Position numbers and translations under genes: made by a program. Source: Pleomorphochaeta sp963678575 (lineage in GTDB: Bacteria; Spirochaetota; Spirochaetia; Sphaerochaetales; Sphaerochaetaceae). Taken from it: a stretch of DNA of 64,000 nt. The notes beneath the pieces are model-generated. The model was not told the DNA's origin. It did no database searches and saw only the letters and a program-made list of their open reading frames with translations. Shown piece after piece: positions 26,812-36,362 of the stretch. Where the stretch lies: contig CAXXHV010000002.1 of NCBI GenBank assembly GCA_963678575.2, positions 310,001-374,000 of the forward strand. The letters run 5' to 3'. The stretch's first letter is position 1, and every line of letters begins with the position of its first letter.

Positions 26812-28077
26812 TTATTTTTCAGCTAGAAGATTATCAATTTTTATTGCTAAATTATCTAATGCTTCTTTGGTTGTTTTTTCCCCAGAAATTATTTCATTCA
26901 TTGTAACCATTAATTCATTATCAATTTTAGCAGCTGTTGAAACAGTTGGTCTTGCTTTTGCTGTTTTGATGGCTTCTAAGAAAGGTGAGAAAGAAGCTTC
27001 CTTGACCACATTACTTTCTAAAGCTTTTTTATTAACTGGAATTTGTCCACATTTAGACATTTCTGTTTCTGCAAATTCACTTGTCATAAATTTCATAAAC
27101 TTCCAGGAAGCATTTTTATTTGCAGTTTTAAACATTGCAATATCTTCTCCACCTAGAACAGAAATTGACCCTCCATCTCCTCTTGGGATTTGAGCTGTTT
27201 CATATTCTAAATTTGGATAATTTGCATCTAATTCTGCAATTTTCCAGGGACCTTCTAGCATCATTGCATATCGATAAGAACCAAACCCATCAGTCATTGG
27301 GATATCTCCAGAATTAAATCCTGTTAATGCGCCTTCTTTGTACAAATCAGTAAAAGTTTGTATTGCGGATATTGTTTGAGGACTATTTATATATCCACTT
27401 GCTTTTGTTTGTTCTGGATTAGTAATGGCTCCTCCAAAACTCCAAATGAATGGACATATATTCCAAGCACTTAAACCAGGTTCATTCCAACCCCAAATAG
27501 TTTGACCTTTTGAATTTTTTCCAGAAATAGTCTTGACCGTTTCCTTCCATTCATTCATAGTTGTAGGTACTGCTACTCCGGCGTCATCTAGCATTTTTTT
27601 ATTTATGAACAGGATTTTAGAGTTTGTGTTCAATGCTAATCCGTAGTAGTGGTTTTTTATTTTAGCAGTACTCATTGCACTTTCAAGTAAATCATTTGAA
27701 ACTGTGTCGAAGTCAGGCATTTCTTCATCTAAAGCAACAAGCACATCCATTTTTTGAAATTCTGGAAGCCAAGCAATATCACAACGTGCAACATCTGGTA
27801 GACTATTTGAACTCGTTGAAATTAATATCTTATCATGTAATTCTGCCCATTCATGAGATATTGCATTGATTTTAATGCTGGGATTTTGTCTTTCAAATTC
27901 AGGAATTAAAACTTCATTTAAGGTTTTGTTTTCTGCTGATTCTCCACTATAGTGGTGCCAGAAATTTATTTCAATTTTTTCTGAATTTTGTGAATTATCT
28001 CTTGAGCCTTGAGCAAAAATATGCGTGGTGAATAGAGATAATACAATAAATAATAATAATAACTTTTTAGTTTTCAT
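26812..28077 (-). CDS. ABC transporter sugar-binding protein (family 1)
   Basis: A 421-residue periplasmic sugar-binding protein. The signal peptide ends HIFAQGSRDN without cysteine. INFWHHYSGE at the mature start and NASWKFMKFMTSE near the end are typical for family 1 proteins. The gene start overlaps the end of the GH13 gene by 11 bases. The GH13 neighbour suggests linear or cyclic maltodextrins as ligand. Confidence 0.92.
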   Translation of the reverse strand: MKTKKLLLLFIVLSLFTTHIFAQGSRDNSQNSEKIEINFWHHYSGESAENKTLNEVLIPEFERQNPSIKINAISHEWAELHDKILISTSSNSLPDVARCDIAWLPEFQKMDVLVALDEEMPDFDTVSNDLLESAMSTAKIKNHYYGLALNTNSKILFINKKMLDDAGVAVPTTMNEWKETVKTISGKNSKGQTIWGWNEPGLSAWNICPFIWSFGGAITNPEQTKASGYINSPQTISAIQTFTDLYKEGALTGFNSGDIPMTDGFGSYRYAMMLEGPWKIAELDANYPNLEYETAQIPRGDGGSISVLGGEDIAMFKTANKNASWKFMKFMTSEFAETEMSKCGQIPVNKKALESNVVKEASFSPFLEAIKTAKARPTVSTAAKIDNELMVTMNEIISGEKTTKEALDNLAIKIDNLLAEK

Positions 28078-29776
28078 TATTTTCCTCCTCTTTAAAAATT
28101 ATTTTCATAGATCTTGGATAAATTTCTGTATTCAATTGAGTTTTATCTTTTGAATATTCAAAAATTACTTTACCTAAAATCTTAGATTTAAATATTTTGT
28201 CATCTAAATTAAAAATTATAATTGCTGTTTTGTTTTTATAAGTTCTTTCAAAAGCAAACATTTTTTCATTGCATAAATGCTCGATAAATTTAAAATTACC
28301 TTTTTTTAATACAGGATTTTTTTTTCTTAAATTAATCAAAGTTTTATAAAGAATAAAAGTCTCCCCATGTTCAATAAAATTCATTGGACCTCGGCATCCT
28401 GGATCATTTTCGCCTAGCATGTTGTTTTCATCGCCATAATAAATTGCAGGAGCGCCTAGAAAGGTCATTTGAAAGCAAATAGACAAGTGGAAAGAAATAA
28501 TATTTTCTTTGCAAATTGTTAAATATCGAGCAACATCATGCGATGATAACATGTTGTAGTTAGAATGATTTACAATATCATGATAACAACTTAATAAATG
28601 CCCAATCCTATTTTTAAATTGAATGCAATTAATAGATTTTAATGCAAAAAGATCTTTTATTATTTCTCTTAATTGATAATTCATTATACAATCTAACTGA
28701 TCACCCATTCCAACATTTCTAAATCCATCTCCCCATGTTTCTCCTAATAATAAATTGTTTGGAAATTGTTTTTTGAATTTTAATCTAATATATTGTAATG
28801 TTGTAATATCAATTTCATCAGCTACATCAAGTCTCCAACCATCAATATCATATTCACTGACCCAGTATTTCATAATTTTATAAATATATTTTCTTACTTC
28901 TTTTGAACTTGTTCTAAGTTTTGGCATTGGAGAATAATCTCCAACACACTCATAAGTTAGTTTTGGATTAGTTTCATTTTCAATTGGAAAGAACCATGAG
29001 GAATATTCCTTGTTTTCTTTGAATTTTTTAAATTTTATAAAATCTGTAGAAACATGGTTAAATACTCCATCTAAAATAATTTTTATATCTTTATCATGAC
29101 AAGCTTTAACAAGATTTTTTAAATCATTATTAGTCCCTAATTTATTATCAATTTTGAAATAGTTAATAGTTGCATACCTATGATTAAAGTTAGCTTCAAA
29201 TATTGGACATATATATATTGCTTCAATACCTAAATTGGATAGATAATCTATTTTTTTGCAAATACCATTAAGGGTGCCCCCGAAGTAATTTGTTCTGTTT
29301 GGAGTTGACGTCCAAGGTACAAATTCTTCTCCATTAACACTTGAATCTCGTGCAAATCTATCAGGAAATATTTGGTAATAGGTAATTCCAGCTGACCAAT
29401 CTGGAAGAGTAAATATTTCATTAGTATTAGTAAAAAGATATTCAAAAAAACCTTTACGTGGAGGAGTTTTGAAATTTAGTGTTTCACTTGAGAGATAATA
29501 TATTTCATTTTCATTTTCTAATTTAAAATAGTATTGAAGATAGTGAGTTCTTTCTTCAAATGTTAAAGTAGTTCGAAAATCATCTTTAAATTCATCACTA
29601 CAATATAAATCTAATTTTTTAGTTTTAAATAAATTAATTGTGTTTCTTTTCCAATAAACAATACTTATATTTTTAATATCAGATTTTTCACATAATATTC
29701 TAACAGTAATAGAATTAATGGATGTGGGTAAAACATATTCTCTAGATGGCCTGTGAAAAATTGCAGCTAAATTCAT
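28067..29776 (-). CDS. GH13 cyclomaltodextrinase/neopullulanase-like enzyme
   Basis: A 569-residue GH13 enzyme hydrolysing alpha-1,4-glucans, probably cyclodextrins or maltodextrins. An N-terminal CBM34-like domain (1 to about 120) precedes the barrel, which starts at WSAGITYYQIFPDRF. The catalytic residues are Asp317 (GWRLDVADE), Glu346 (LLGETWGD) and Asp414 (SSHDVARYL). The domain layout is that of neopullulanase, cyclomaltodextrinase and maltogenic amylase. No signal peptide is present, so it acts in the cytoplasm after import. It starts in a TAATG overlap with the LacI gene. Confidence 0.9.
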   Translation of the reverse strand: MNLAAIFHRPSREYVLPTSINSITVRILCEKSDIKNISIVYWKRNTINLFKTKKLDLYCSDEFKDDFRTTLTFEERTHYLQYYFKLENENEIYYLSSETLNFKTPPRKGFFEYLFTNTNEIFTLPDWSAGITYYQIFPDRFARDSSVNGEEFVPWTSTPNRTNYFGGTLNGICKKIDYLSNLGIEAIYICPIFEANFNHRYATINYFKIDNKLGTNNDLKNLVKACHDKDIKIILDGVFNHVSTDFIKFKKFKENKEYSSWFFPIENETNPKLTYECVGDYSPMPKLRTSSKEVRKYIYKIMKYWVSEYDIDGWRLDVADEIDITTLQYIRLKFKKQFPNNLLLGETWGDGFRNVGMGDQLDCIMNYQLREIIKDLFALKSINCIQFKNRIGHLLSCYHDIVNHSNYNMLSSHDVARYLTICKENIISFHLSICFQMTFLGAPAIYYGDENNMLGENDPGCRGPMNFIEHGETFILYKTLINLRKKNPVLKKGNFKFIEHLCNEKMFAFERTYKNKTAIIIFNLDDKIFKSKILGKVIFEYSKDKTQLNTEIYPRSMKIIFKEEENNEN

Positions 29777-30777
29777 TAATTTGTCCTTGATGATGATTCT
29801 CTTTCAATTAATGAAACATCTACAAGAGAATGAGAAATAATCTTTTTCCCTGAAATTAATGAAAAAAGCATGTTAGCTGCCATTTCACCTTGTGTGTATG
29901 TATCAGTAACAATAGAAGTTAATTCGGGGGTGGTATATTCACTTAATGGGTAATTGTCAAAACTTACAATTCCAAAATCTTGAGGGATGTTTAAATTTAA
30001 AGTTTGAGCAGCCTTAGTTGCCATACATGCAGTTATATTATCAATACAAACAACAGCATCAATATTGTTTGTATTAATTAATTCTAGAGCTGCTGTGAAA
30101 GCATTTTCTTTTTTGCTTTCACAGTTTTTTATAATTGGTACCTCATCTGTAATAGCTTCAATGAAACCTTTTATTCTATTTATTGAGAAAGTATCTTTAT
30201 TGTTTCCTCCAAGAAAAGCAATTCTTTTATAACCCTTTTGTTGTAAGTGTGATACGGCTAGGGCAGATCCCTTTTGATTATTTATATCTACCCAAGAAAC
30301 TTCGTTCTTATATTTATCGGGTTCTCCAAGAACAACAAAGGGAATATTATTATGATTTAATTTGTTAATTAGATTTTTATTTAAAAGTAGAGGTGGTAAT
30401 ATTATCCCATCAACTTTTTTTTCAAATAATAAGTTGTCTATTGAAGCTTTTTTATTAGATTGTTTTTGATTATTTGTAATTAATAAGTTAAATGATTTGT
30501 CTTGAGTTACTTTTTCTATACCGAAAACACTACTACTAAAAAATATATTTGAATAAAAGTCTTTTTCATTAGCATTAATTATTAATCCAATTGTTTGACT
30601 GTTTCCCGTTGCAAGATTTCTTGCTTGACTGTTTGGATGGTAATCCAATTCTTTCATAATTTGAATTATATTGTTTTTTGTGGTTTCACTTATTTTTTCT
30701 TTCCCAGAAATTACTCTTGATACTGTTGATGCGGATACTCCAGCTTTTTTTGCTACATCATTTAAAGTTATAGCCAT
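29776..30777 (-). CDS. LacI family repressor of the maltodextrin-type operon
   Basis: A 333-residue LacI-type repressor. The helix-turn-helix ITLNDVAKKAGVSASTVSRVI and hinge NSQARNLATGNSQTIGLII are clear, and a sugar-binding domain fills the rest. The start is ATG 30777 behind GGAGGA; the upstream ATG at 30792 lies before that site. It is the first gene of the operon and probably represses it through the palindrome at 30851 and the weaker site at 30787. Confidence 0.93.
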   Translation of the reverse strand: MAITLNDVAKKAGVSASTVSRVISGKEKISETTKNNIIQIMKELDYHPNSQARNLATGNSQTIGLIINANEKDFYSNIFFSSSVFGIEKVTQDKSFNLLITNNQKQSNKKASIDNLLFEKKVDGIILPPLLLNKNLINKLNHNNIPFVVLGEPDKYKNEVSWVDINNQKGSALAVSHLQQKGYKRIAFLGGNNKDTFSINRIKGFIEAITDEVPIIKNCESKKENAFTAALELINTNNIDAVVCIDNITACMATKAAQTLNLNIPQDFGIVSFDNYPLSEYTTPELTSIVTDTYTQGEMAANMLFSLISGKKIISHSLVDVSLIERESSSRTN

Positions 30778-30786
30778 TATTCCTCC

Positions 30787-30802
30787 ATGCAAACGATTTT
30801 AT
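30787..30802 (-). promoter_or_regulatory. Second, weaker LacI-type site in the leader
   Basis: This 16-bp stretch matches 12 of 16 positions of the palindrome at 30853-30868 and lies just before the repressor's ribosome-binding site. Confidence 0.45.
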
Positions 30803-30850
30803 AAATAATTTATTAACTTATAAGTAAATATAAAAATTTTTTAATATAAA

Positions 30851-30901
30851 TTACGCAAGCGCTTGCATAATTATGTTACTCCCTATATATCATATTGTCA
30901 A
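30851..30901 (-). promoter_or_regulatory. Promoter and LacI operator of the maltodextrin-type operon
   Basis: On the minus strand TTGACA (30896-30901) and TAACAT (30873-30878) are spaced by 17 bp. Directly downstream lies the palindrome 30851-30870 with core GCAAGCGCTTGC (9 of 10 positions symmetric), covering the expected start. The flanks differ from the operators of the other two LacI operons, which implies separate specificity. Confidence 0.8.
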
Positions 30902-30917
30902 CAATATTTTTTAATTA

Positions 30918-30969
30918 ATAAAAAAATCCCACACCTTATTTTAATTGTTACTTAAAATAAGTGTGGGAT
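30918..30969 (-). terminator. Terminator of nrdA-nrdB
   Basis: A long stem (30926-30944 with 30952-30969, one bulged base) is followed on the minus strand by TTTTTTTATT. Confidence 0.9.
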
Positions 30970-30987
30970 ATATTGTTTTAATACATT

Positions 30988-32037
30988 TTATAAATCATCT
31001 ATAAGTGCTGAACTTTTTGCATATGCTGTGCTTTTTGCTTCAAAAAAGTCAGTTTTGATTAAGTTTGCATTTGAATACTGACTTACCCATTGAAGAGTAT
31101 CAGGTTCACTATCATGTCCTTCATATAGTTTTTTAAAGCCTAATTGGGTACAACGTAAATTTCCTAAATATTGAATATAGTCTGTTATCATTTGCTTATT
31201 GAGACCAGATATATTATCTCCAATTACATAGTGTCCCCATTCTATTTCCATTTCACAACCAACTTTAATCATTTCCCTATAAGTATTAACTAAATCAGGG
31301 GTAAACATTTGAGGTTCTTCTTCTTTCATTTCAAGTAGAATCGATCTAAATAGCCATAGATGTGTGTTTTCATCACGGTTTATATATCTGATTTCTTGAA
31401 CAGATCCTGGCATTTTATTGTTTCTCCCTAAGTTGTAAAAAAACATAAATCCTGAATAGAAATAAACTCCTTCGAGAATATAATTTGCAACCATAGTTTT
31501 TACAAGATTTTTTAGATTTGGATTTTCCTGAAATTCATTATATAAATTTCCAATGAATTTATTTCTTTCTAATAGATGTTTATCATCTTTCCATTGATAT
31601 AAAATTTCAGTTCTTTCATCAGGAGCACAAATTGTATCTAACATATAGCCATAACTTTGAGAATGAACAGCTTCTTGGAAGGCTTGAATTGTTAGGCAAA
31701 GATTTACTTCATTTGCTGTAATAAAATTACTTACATTAGGAATATTGGCACTTTGAACACTATCTAAGAAAATTAAAAAACTTAAAACTTTATCGTATGC
31801 TGTTTTTTCATAAGTATCTAAAAGTCTATAATCTTGAATATCTGTATTCATATTTATTTCTTCAGGGACCCAGAAATTATTCATTGCTTGTCTATACCAA
31901 TCACTTACCCAACTATATTTTATATTATTAAAGTCATTTAAGTTAGTAGTGTTTCCACCAACCATTTTTCTTTTATCTAAGGTAATATCTCCATTTTCAT
32001 TAAATAATGGTTTTCTTTTTAATTTTGTATTTTCCAT
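30988..32037 (-). CDS. nrdB: Class I ribonucleotide reductase, small (beta) subunit
   Basis: A 349-residue radical-generating subunit that holds the di-iron site and passes a radical to NrdA. Ligand motifs are FLDSVQ, EAVHSQSY (Glu, His and the radical Tyr), RDENTHLWLF and EIEWGHYV. The Tyr aligned with Tyr122 of E. coli is present, arguing for a tyrosyl-radical enzyme. The start is ATG 32037 behind GGAGA. It follows nrdA with a 15-base gap. Confidence 0.95.
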   Translation of the reverse strand: MENTKLKRKPLFNENGDITLDKRKMVGGNTTNLNDFNNIKYSWVSDWYRQAMNNFWVPEEINMNTDIQDYRLLDTYEKTAYDKVLSFLIFLDSVQSANIPNVSNFITANEVNLCLTIQAFQEAVHSQSYGYMLDTICAPDERTEILYQWKDDKHLLERNKFIGNLYNEFQENPNLKNLVKTMVANYILEGVYFYSGFMFFYNLGRNNKMPGSVQEIRYINRDENTHLWLFRSILLEMKEEEPQMFTPDLVNTYREMIKVGCEMEIEWGHYVIGDNISGLNKQMITDYIQYLGNLRCTQLGFKKLYEGHDSEPDTLQWVSQYSNANLIKTDFFEAKSTAYAKSSALIDDL

Positions 32038-32052
32038 CAAATTATCTCCATA

Positions 32053-34584
32053 TTATGAACTGCATGAAACGCATTCTTCGACTTCTAATGATTTACTTCT
32101 TAAATAATATATTGTTTTTACATTATTCTTATAGGCTTCAATATATAAATTTAAAATTGTTCTAAATGTCATTTCATTTGTAATATATATATTTAAACTC
32201 ATTGCTTGATCTATATGTCGTTGTTTTACACCGCTTGCTTTAATGCTCCAGTTTTGATCAATTAAATGAGCACTTTTATAGTACCAGAAAGTATCTGGGC
32301 TTAATTGAGGTGCAACTCTTGGGATTATCATATTCTTCTTTTCTTCTAAATAGAATTTATTCATTATAGGATCTAATCCTGCAGTAGTTCCAATTAATAT
32401 ACTTGTACTACTTGTAGGTGCTATTGCCATTAAATAAGCATTTCTTAACCCAAAAGTTTTAACATCTTTTTTTAGATTAGTCCATTTTTCATCATCATAA
32501 TTTCTTCTTTCAAAGTATTTCCCAGTTTGCCATTCACTTCCTTCAAATAATTTATAGCTTCCTTTTTCTTTGCTAATATTCATACTAGCTTTTATTGCAC
32601 TATAATTTATTAGTTCAAATACTTTATCAACAAAATCTAAATGGGCTTGGCTCTCCCAACTAATTTTGTTTTTTGCTAGCATATGATGATATCCACTAAC
32701 TCCAAGACCAATTGCTCTATATTTTTGATTTGTTATTTTTGCATATGGGACAGGATACATATTTAAATCAATAACATTATCTAATGCTCTAACTACACTA
32801 TTTACAGTGTTTTCAATTTCTTTTTGATTTTCAACATCTATATTTCCTAAGGCTAAAGAGGCAAGGTTACATACAACAAAATCACCCGGTTTAGTTTTTT
32901 CAACAATTACCTTATCACCATCTTCTGTTGTAATTTCATCGCTAATTAATTCAATTTCCTTCATATTTTGAGCTATTTCAGTACATAAATTAGAACAATA
33001 AATTGTACCTTCATGTTTGTTCGGATTTGCCTCATTTACAATATCTCTGTTAAAAGTGAATGGTGTTCCTGTTTCAATAGCTGATTTCAAAATCAATCTA
33101 ACTAAATCTTTAACGATTATAGGTCGTTTAGAAATTTTTGAATCATTAATACAGCTATTATATTTTTCTTCCCATTCTTTTCCATAATAATCCTCTAAAT
33201 GATAGCCTTTTACCTTATAGATTTCATAAGGACACATTAAATACCAAGTCCCATTAATATCTTTTTCAGCCATTTCCCAAAACAAATTTGGATAACAAAC
33301 AGCTGGAAATAGGTCGTGTGCTTTCATTCTATCATCCCCATTGTTTGTTCGTAGTTGTAAAAACTCTGGTAGATCTTTATGCCAAGCATCTAAGTAAACA
33401 GCAACAGCGCCTTGTCTAACCCCTAATTGGTCAACTGCAACTGCGGTGTCATTTGCTAATTTAATCCAACGAATTATTCCTCCAGCAATACCTTTAAAAT
33501 CTCTTATTGCGGAACCTACGGCTCTTACTTTTCCAAAATATAATCCCATCCCGCCACCAAATTTGCTAACTTTTGCAAAATTGTCTAGAGATCTATAAAT
33601 TCCATCTAAAGAATCTGGGATAGTATCAATAAAGCATGAGGATAATTGATGATAAGGTTTTCTAGCATTGCTCAGGGTAGGTGTAGCCATTGTTACTTTC
33701 TGCTCGCTAAGCATATCATAAAATTTTTTTACCCAAATTAATCGATCTGTTGTCTCTTTCATTGCTAAATGCAAAGCAATACCTAAATACATTTGTTGAG
33801 GTGTTTCAATTAATTTATTATCATGGGTTTTTATTACATATCTTCTTAACATCAAATCTAAGCCACTAAATGTAAATAATTTATTTCTATCTTTATCAAT
33901 AAATGTTTCTGCTTTTTCAATTTCTTCTTTAGTGTAATTTTCTAATATATATTTACCATATAACCCGTTTTCACTCATAAAACAAATTTTTTCATAAAGT
34001 CCATCAAACCCAAATTGGGTTTTATATTTTTTTAGGTTAGCGTTAAATTGGAGATATAATATTCTTGCAGCAATAAATTCCCAATCTGGAGCTTCTATTG
34101 TAGTAAGTTCAACGCTTGCTTTTAATAAGGCATTTAATTTATCTTCTTGAGTCATCTGAGCTTTTGTGAATGCCATATATTTATTATAAAGTAAATTTAA
34201 ACTATATTGATTTGAAGGGAATTCGTTTTGAACTTCTCTCAAAACATCATTTAATTCAATAAAATTAAGATGAGAACAAATCAATCTCCTATCTTCTCGC
34301 TTTTGACTTTGATTTGACCTATATAATATATAACACTTTGCAACATCAAAATATTTATGTTCCATTAAAGATTGTTCAACTAAATCTTGAACTCTTTCTA
34401 CATCAATATTCTCACGTTTTTCATCTAAAAGTTTAGTTTCTATTTCTTTAACTAATGAATTTAAAGTTTTTTTTGAACAATCTATTTCTTTTGCATTAAA
34501 GGCACTTTCAATAGCTTGAAGAATTTTATTTTTTTTGTAAACTTCAAGTTTTCCATTTCGTTTAACAATATGTGTTAATTGCAT
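32053..34584 (-). CDS. nrdA: Class I ribonucleotide reductase, large (alpha) subunit
   Basis: An 843-residue catalytic subunit reducing ribonucleoside diphosphates. An N-terminal ATP-cone (about 1-95, THIVKRNGKLEVYKK) provides overall allosteric control. Active-site cysteines are in SSCFIDT and SNLCTEIA, and the shuttle pair is at the C-terminus (EECVSCSS). AAGGAGA precedes the ATG. The length and cone indicate class Ia. Presence of an oxygen-dependent enzyme shows some oxygen exposure is tolerated. Confidence 0.95.
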   Translation of the reverse strand: MQLTHIVKRNGKLEVYKKNKILQAIESAFNAKEIDCSKKTLNSLVKEIETKLLDEKRENIDVERVQDLVEQSLMEHKYFDVAKCYILYRSNQSQKREDRRLICSHLNFIELNDVLREVQNEFPSNQYSLNLLYNKYMAFTKAQMTQEDKLNALLKASVELTTIEAPDWEFIAARILYLQFNANLKKYKTQFGFDGLYEKICFMSENGLYGKYILENYTKEEIEKAETFIDKDRNKLFTFSGLDLMLRRYVIKTHDNKLIETPQQMYLGIALHLAMKETTDRLIWVKKFYDMLSEQKVTMATPTLSNARKPYHQLSSCFIDTIPDSLDGIYRSLDNFAKVSKFGGGMGLYFGKVRAVGSAIRDFKGIAGGIIRWIKLANDTAVAVDQLGVRQGAVAVYLDAWHKDLPEFLQLRTNNGDDRMKAHDLFPAVCYPNLFWEMAEKDINGTWYLMCPYEIYKVKGYHLEDYYGKEWEEKYNSCINDSKISKRPIIVKDLVRLILKSAIETGTPFTFNRDIVNEANPNKHEGTIYCSNLCTEIAQNMKEIELISDEITTEDGDKVIVEKTKPGDFVVCNLASLALGNIDVENQKEIENTVNSVVRALDNVIDLNMYPVPYAKITNQKYRAIGLGVSGYHHMLAKNKISWESQAHLDFVDKVFELINYSAIKASMNISKEKGSYKLFEGSEWQTGKYFERRNYDDEKWTNLKKDVKTFGLRNAYLMAIAPTSSTSILIGTTAGLDPIMNKFYLEEKKNMIIPRVAPQLSPDTFWYYKSAHLIDQNWSIKASGVKQRHIDQAMSLNIYITNEMTFRTILNLYIEAYKNNVKTIYYLRSKSLEVEECVSCSS

Positions 34585-34857
34585 GTATTCTCCTTAAGAA
34601 TATAAAAAAGATTTTTTTATAATTATATATTAATGATAATTTATATAACTGAATTTAACAACAGAAGATATTCTTTTTTTAAGTTGAAAAACTACAGATA
34701 TATATTTTGTTTTCTTATAAGTAAATATACGAAAGCTTATGTTTAATTTATAATAAATTTTTATGTAATAAAGTCACTGTTATATAACGCTATTATATAT
34801 ATTTTATGTTATGGTAACCAAAGCTACGAGTGTTGAATTTTGATATTTTAATAGCAT
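34585..34857. other. Intergenic region between nrdA and MFS gene
   Basis: Very A/T-rich. A plausible nrdA promoter on the minus strand is TTGTTA, 17 bp, TATCAT close to the gene. A loosely palindromic ACA...TGT stretch at 34693-34709 only weakly resembles an NrdR box. No gene seen. Confidence 0.4.
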
Positions 34858-34887
34858 ATGACATTTATATTTTTTGAGTGCTATAAT
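34858..34887 (+). promoter_or_regulatory. Promoter of the MFS transporter gene
   Basis: ATGACA (34858-34863) and TATAAT (34882-34887) with an 18-bp spacer. Confidence 0.6.
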
Positions 34888-34917
34888 ATACTTAAATTAG
34901 TAAAAAAGGGGTGAGCT

Positions 34918-36144
34918 TTGAAAGATAGAAACTATAAAGGCTTTCTGTGGCACGCAATATTTTTAGCTTTAACAACAACATTTACAGAAGTAAATACAGT
35001 TATTCCAGCCTTAATCTTAAATATTGGCGGGAATTCTATTCATGTTGGAATAGTGTCAGCTATTGTAATTGGCTTACCTGTTGTAACAAAATTATTTTTT
35101 TCAAGTTTTTTATCTTCAAGAAAAATGAAAAAACCTTATCTTCTTTTAGGTATTAATTTAAGAATTTTATCGCTTATAAGTATAGCTTTTACTTTAATTT
35201 TTTATAAAAATTTTAGCTTTGTTATAATCATTCTGCTATTATATTTTGAATTATTAATTTTTTCAGTTGGTGGAGCTTTTGCAAGTTTGCCTTATGTTTA
35301 TTTGTTAGGTGGTTTTAAAAAAGAAACAAGAATAAGGTTTTTTACAAGAAGATCTATGATAACGAGCATAGGTATGCTTTTATCAGTAGTTACTGCAAGG
35401 TTTATTTTGTCTAACTGGAGTTATCCATTTCAATATGTAATACTATTTTCGCTTTCTGCATTTGCTTTAATTGTAGCATCATTAGGTTTCTGGATTATTG
35501 AAGAAAACCCGTCTACAGTTAGTAAAAGAGTGCCCTTATTAAACGTTTTAAAAGATATTCCTAGTATATTAAAAAATGATAAAAATTTTTTTAAGTTTTT
35601 AATTTATTCAAATATTATGGGAGCGGCTCTAACTTTAATTCCGTTTTACATTGGGTTTGCTAAAAATTCTTTTAGAATGGATAGTACAATATTGAGTTCA
35701 GTATTAATTATTCAAATTAGTGGTATGTTTATTGCCTCATTTATATTTCCCAAAGTAATTAAAAAGAGTGGTTTTAAAGGTATTTTAAAATTCAGGATAT
35801 TTTTACATTTCCTTTTACCTATTTTAGCTGTTTTAATTTCTAATATTGGCTCTTTGTATGGATATTTGAGTATTTTCTTTATTATTGGCTTTGCCTTAAG
35901 TGCTAGAATAGTAAGTGAAGATGCTGCTCTTATTGAATTGTCAGCTGAGAGTAATAGGGTTATATATTCTGCACTTACTGGAACTTTGAATGTATCTATT
36001 ATTATATTCCCACTTATACTTGGTACGCTTATTTCAATTTTTGGTTATTCAACTATTTTTGTTATTTCAGCTTTATTAACATTAATAGCTTTTCCTATTT
36101 TAAAATCTATCAATTGTCCTATTGATGTAATAAAAAATAATTAA
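34918..36144 (+). CDS. MFS transporter
   Basis: A 408-residue major facilitator superfamily protein with about twelve predicted membrane segments in two halves joined by a cytoplasmic loop near 190-215. The N-terminal half contains the FTEVNTVIPALILNIGG segment of drug/sugar-type transporters. The start is TTG 34918 just behind AGGGGTGAG. It stands alone behind its own promoter. Substrate cannot be predicted. Confidence 0.85.
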   Translation: MKDRNYKGFLWHAIFLALTTTFTEVNTVIPALILNIGGNSIHVGIVSAIVIGLPVVTKLFFSSFLSSRKMKKPYLLLGINLRILSLISIAFTLIFYKNFSFVIIILLLYFELLIFSVGGAFASLPYVYLLGGFKKETRIRFFTRRSMITSIGMLLSVVTARFILSNWSYPFQYVILFSLSAFALIVASLGFWIIEENPSTVSKRVPLLNVLKDIPSILKNDKNFFKFLIYSNIMGAALTLIPFYIGFAKNSFRMDSTILSSVLIIQISGMFIASFIFPKVIKKSGFKGILKFRIFLHFLLPILAVLISNIGSLYGYLSIFFIIGFALSARIVSEDAALIELSAESNRVIYSALTGTLNVSIIIFPLILGTLISIFGYSTIFVISALLTLIAFPILKSINCPIDVIKNN

Positions 36145-36266
36145 TATTGTTCTTTATCATATATCTATTTGTAATAAATAATTTATAATTTTATGAAAAT
36201 ATGATAATTTTATATATAAATAAAAATATAGTGTTTTTCTATATTTAATTTAAGGAGGGTTTATTT

Positions 36267-36362
36267 ATGAGTCTATTTTTTGCACTGGCATCTGAAGCCT
36301 CTTCAGAGAAATTGTTTAGTTCATTGGCCTTTTGGAAATCTGGAGAGTTTTTTCTTTTTTAA
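36267..36362 (+). CDS. Short leader ORF / out-of-frame N-terminus of the MscS channel
   Basis: The best ribosome-binding site here (AAGGAGG, 36252-36258) serves ATG 36267, which opens a 31-codon frame ending TAA at 36360-36362. That stop overlaps the first ATG of the MscS core frame (TAATG). Its sequence (ending SSLAFWKSGEFFLF) has the size and character of the periplasmic N-terminus of MscS channels. Either the channel gene carries a frameshift at the T6-C-T6 tract, natural or a sequencing error, or this is a coupled leader peptide. Confidence 0.6.
   Translation: MSLFFALASEASSEKLFSSLAFWKSGEFFLF

Noticed and set aside
26867..27869. Plus-strand ORFs opposite the binding-protein gene
   Set aside because: They mirror a well-supported minus-strand gene, lack ribosome-binding sites and have leucine-rich shadow composition.
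30851..30870. Catabolite-responsive element (CcpA cre)
   Set aside because: The core GCAAGCGCTTGC fits cre-like LacI sites in general, but the neighbouring LacI gene and a related second site make a local operator more likely.
34693..34709. ACA...TGT palindrome before nrdA as an NrdR box
   Set aside because: The central C/W and G positions of the NrdR consensus are not met and no second box at the usual spacing was seen.
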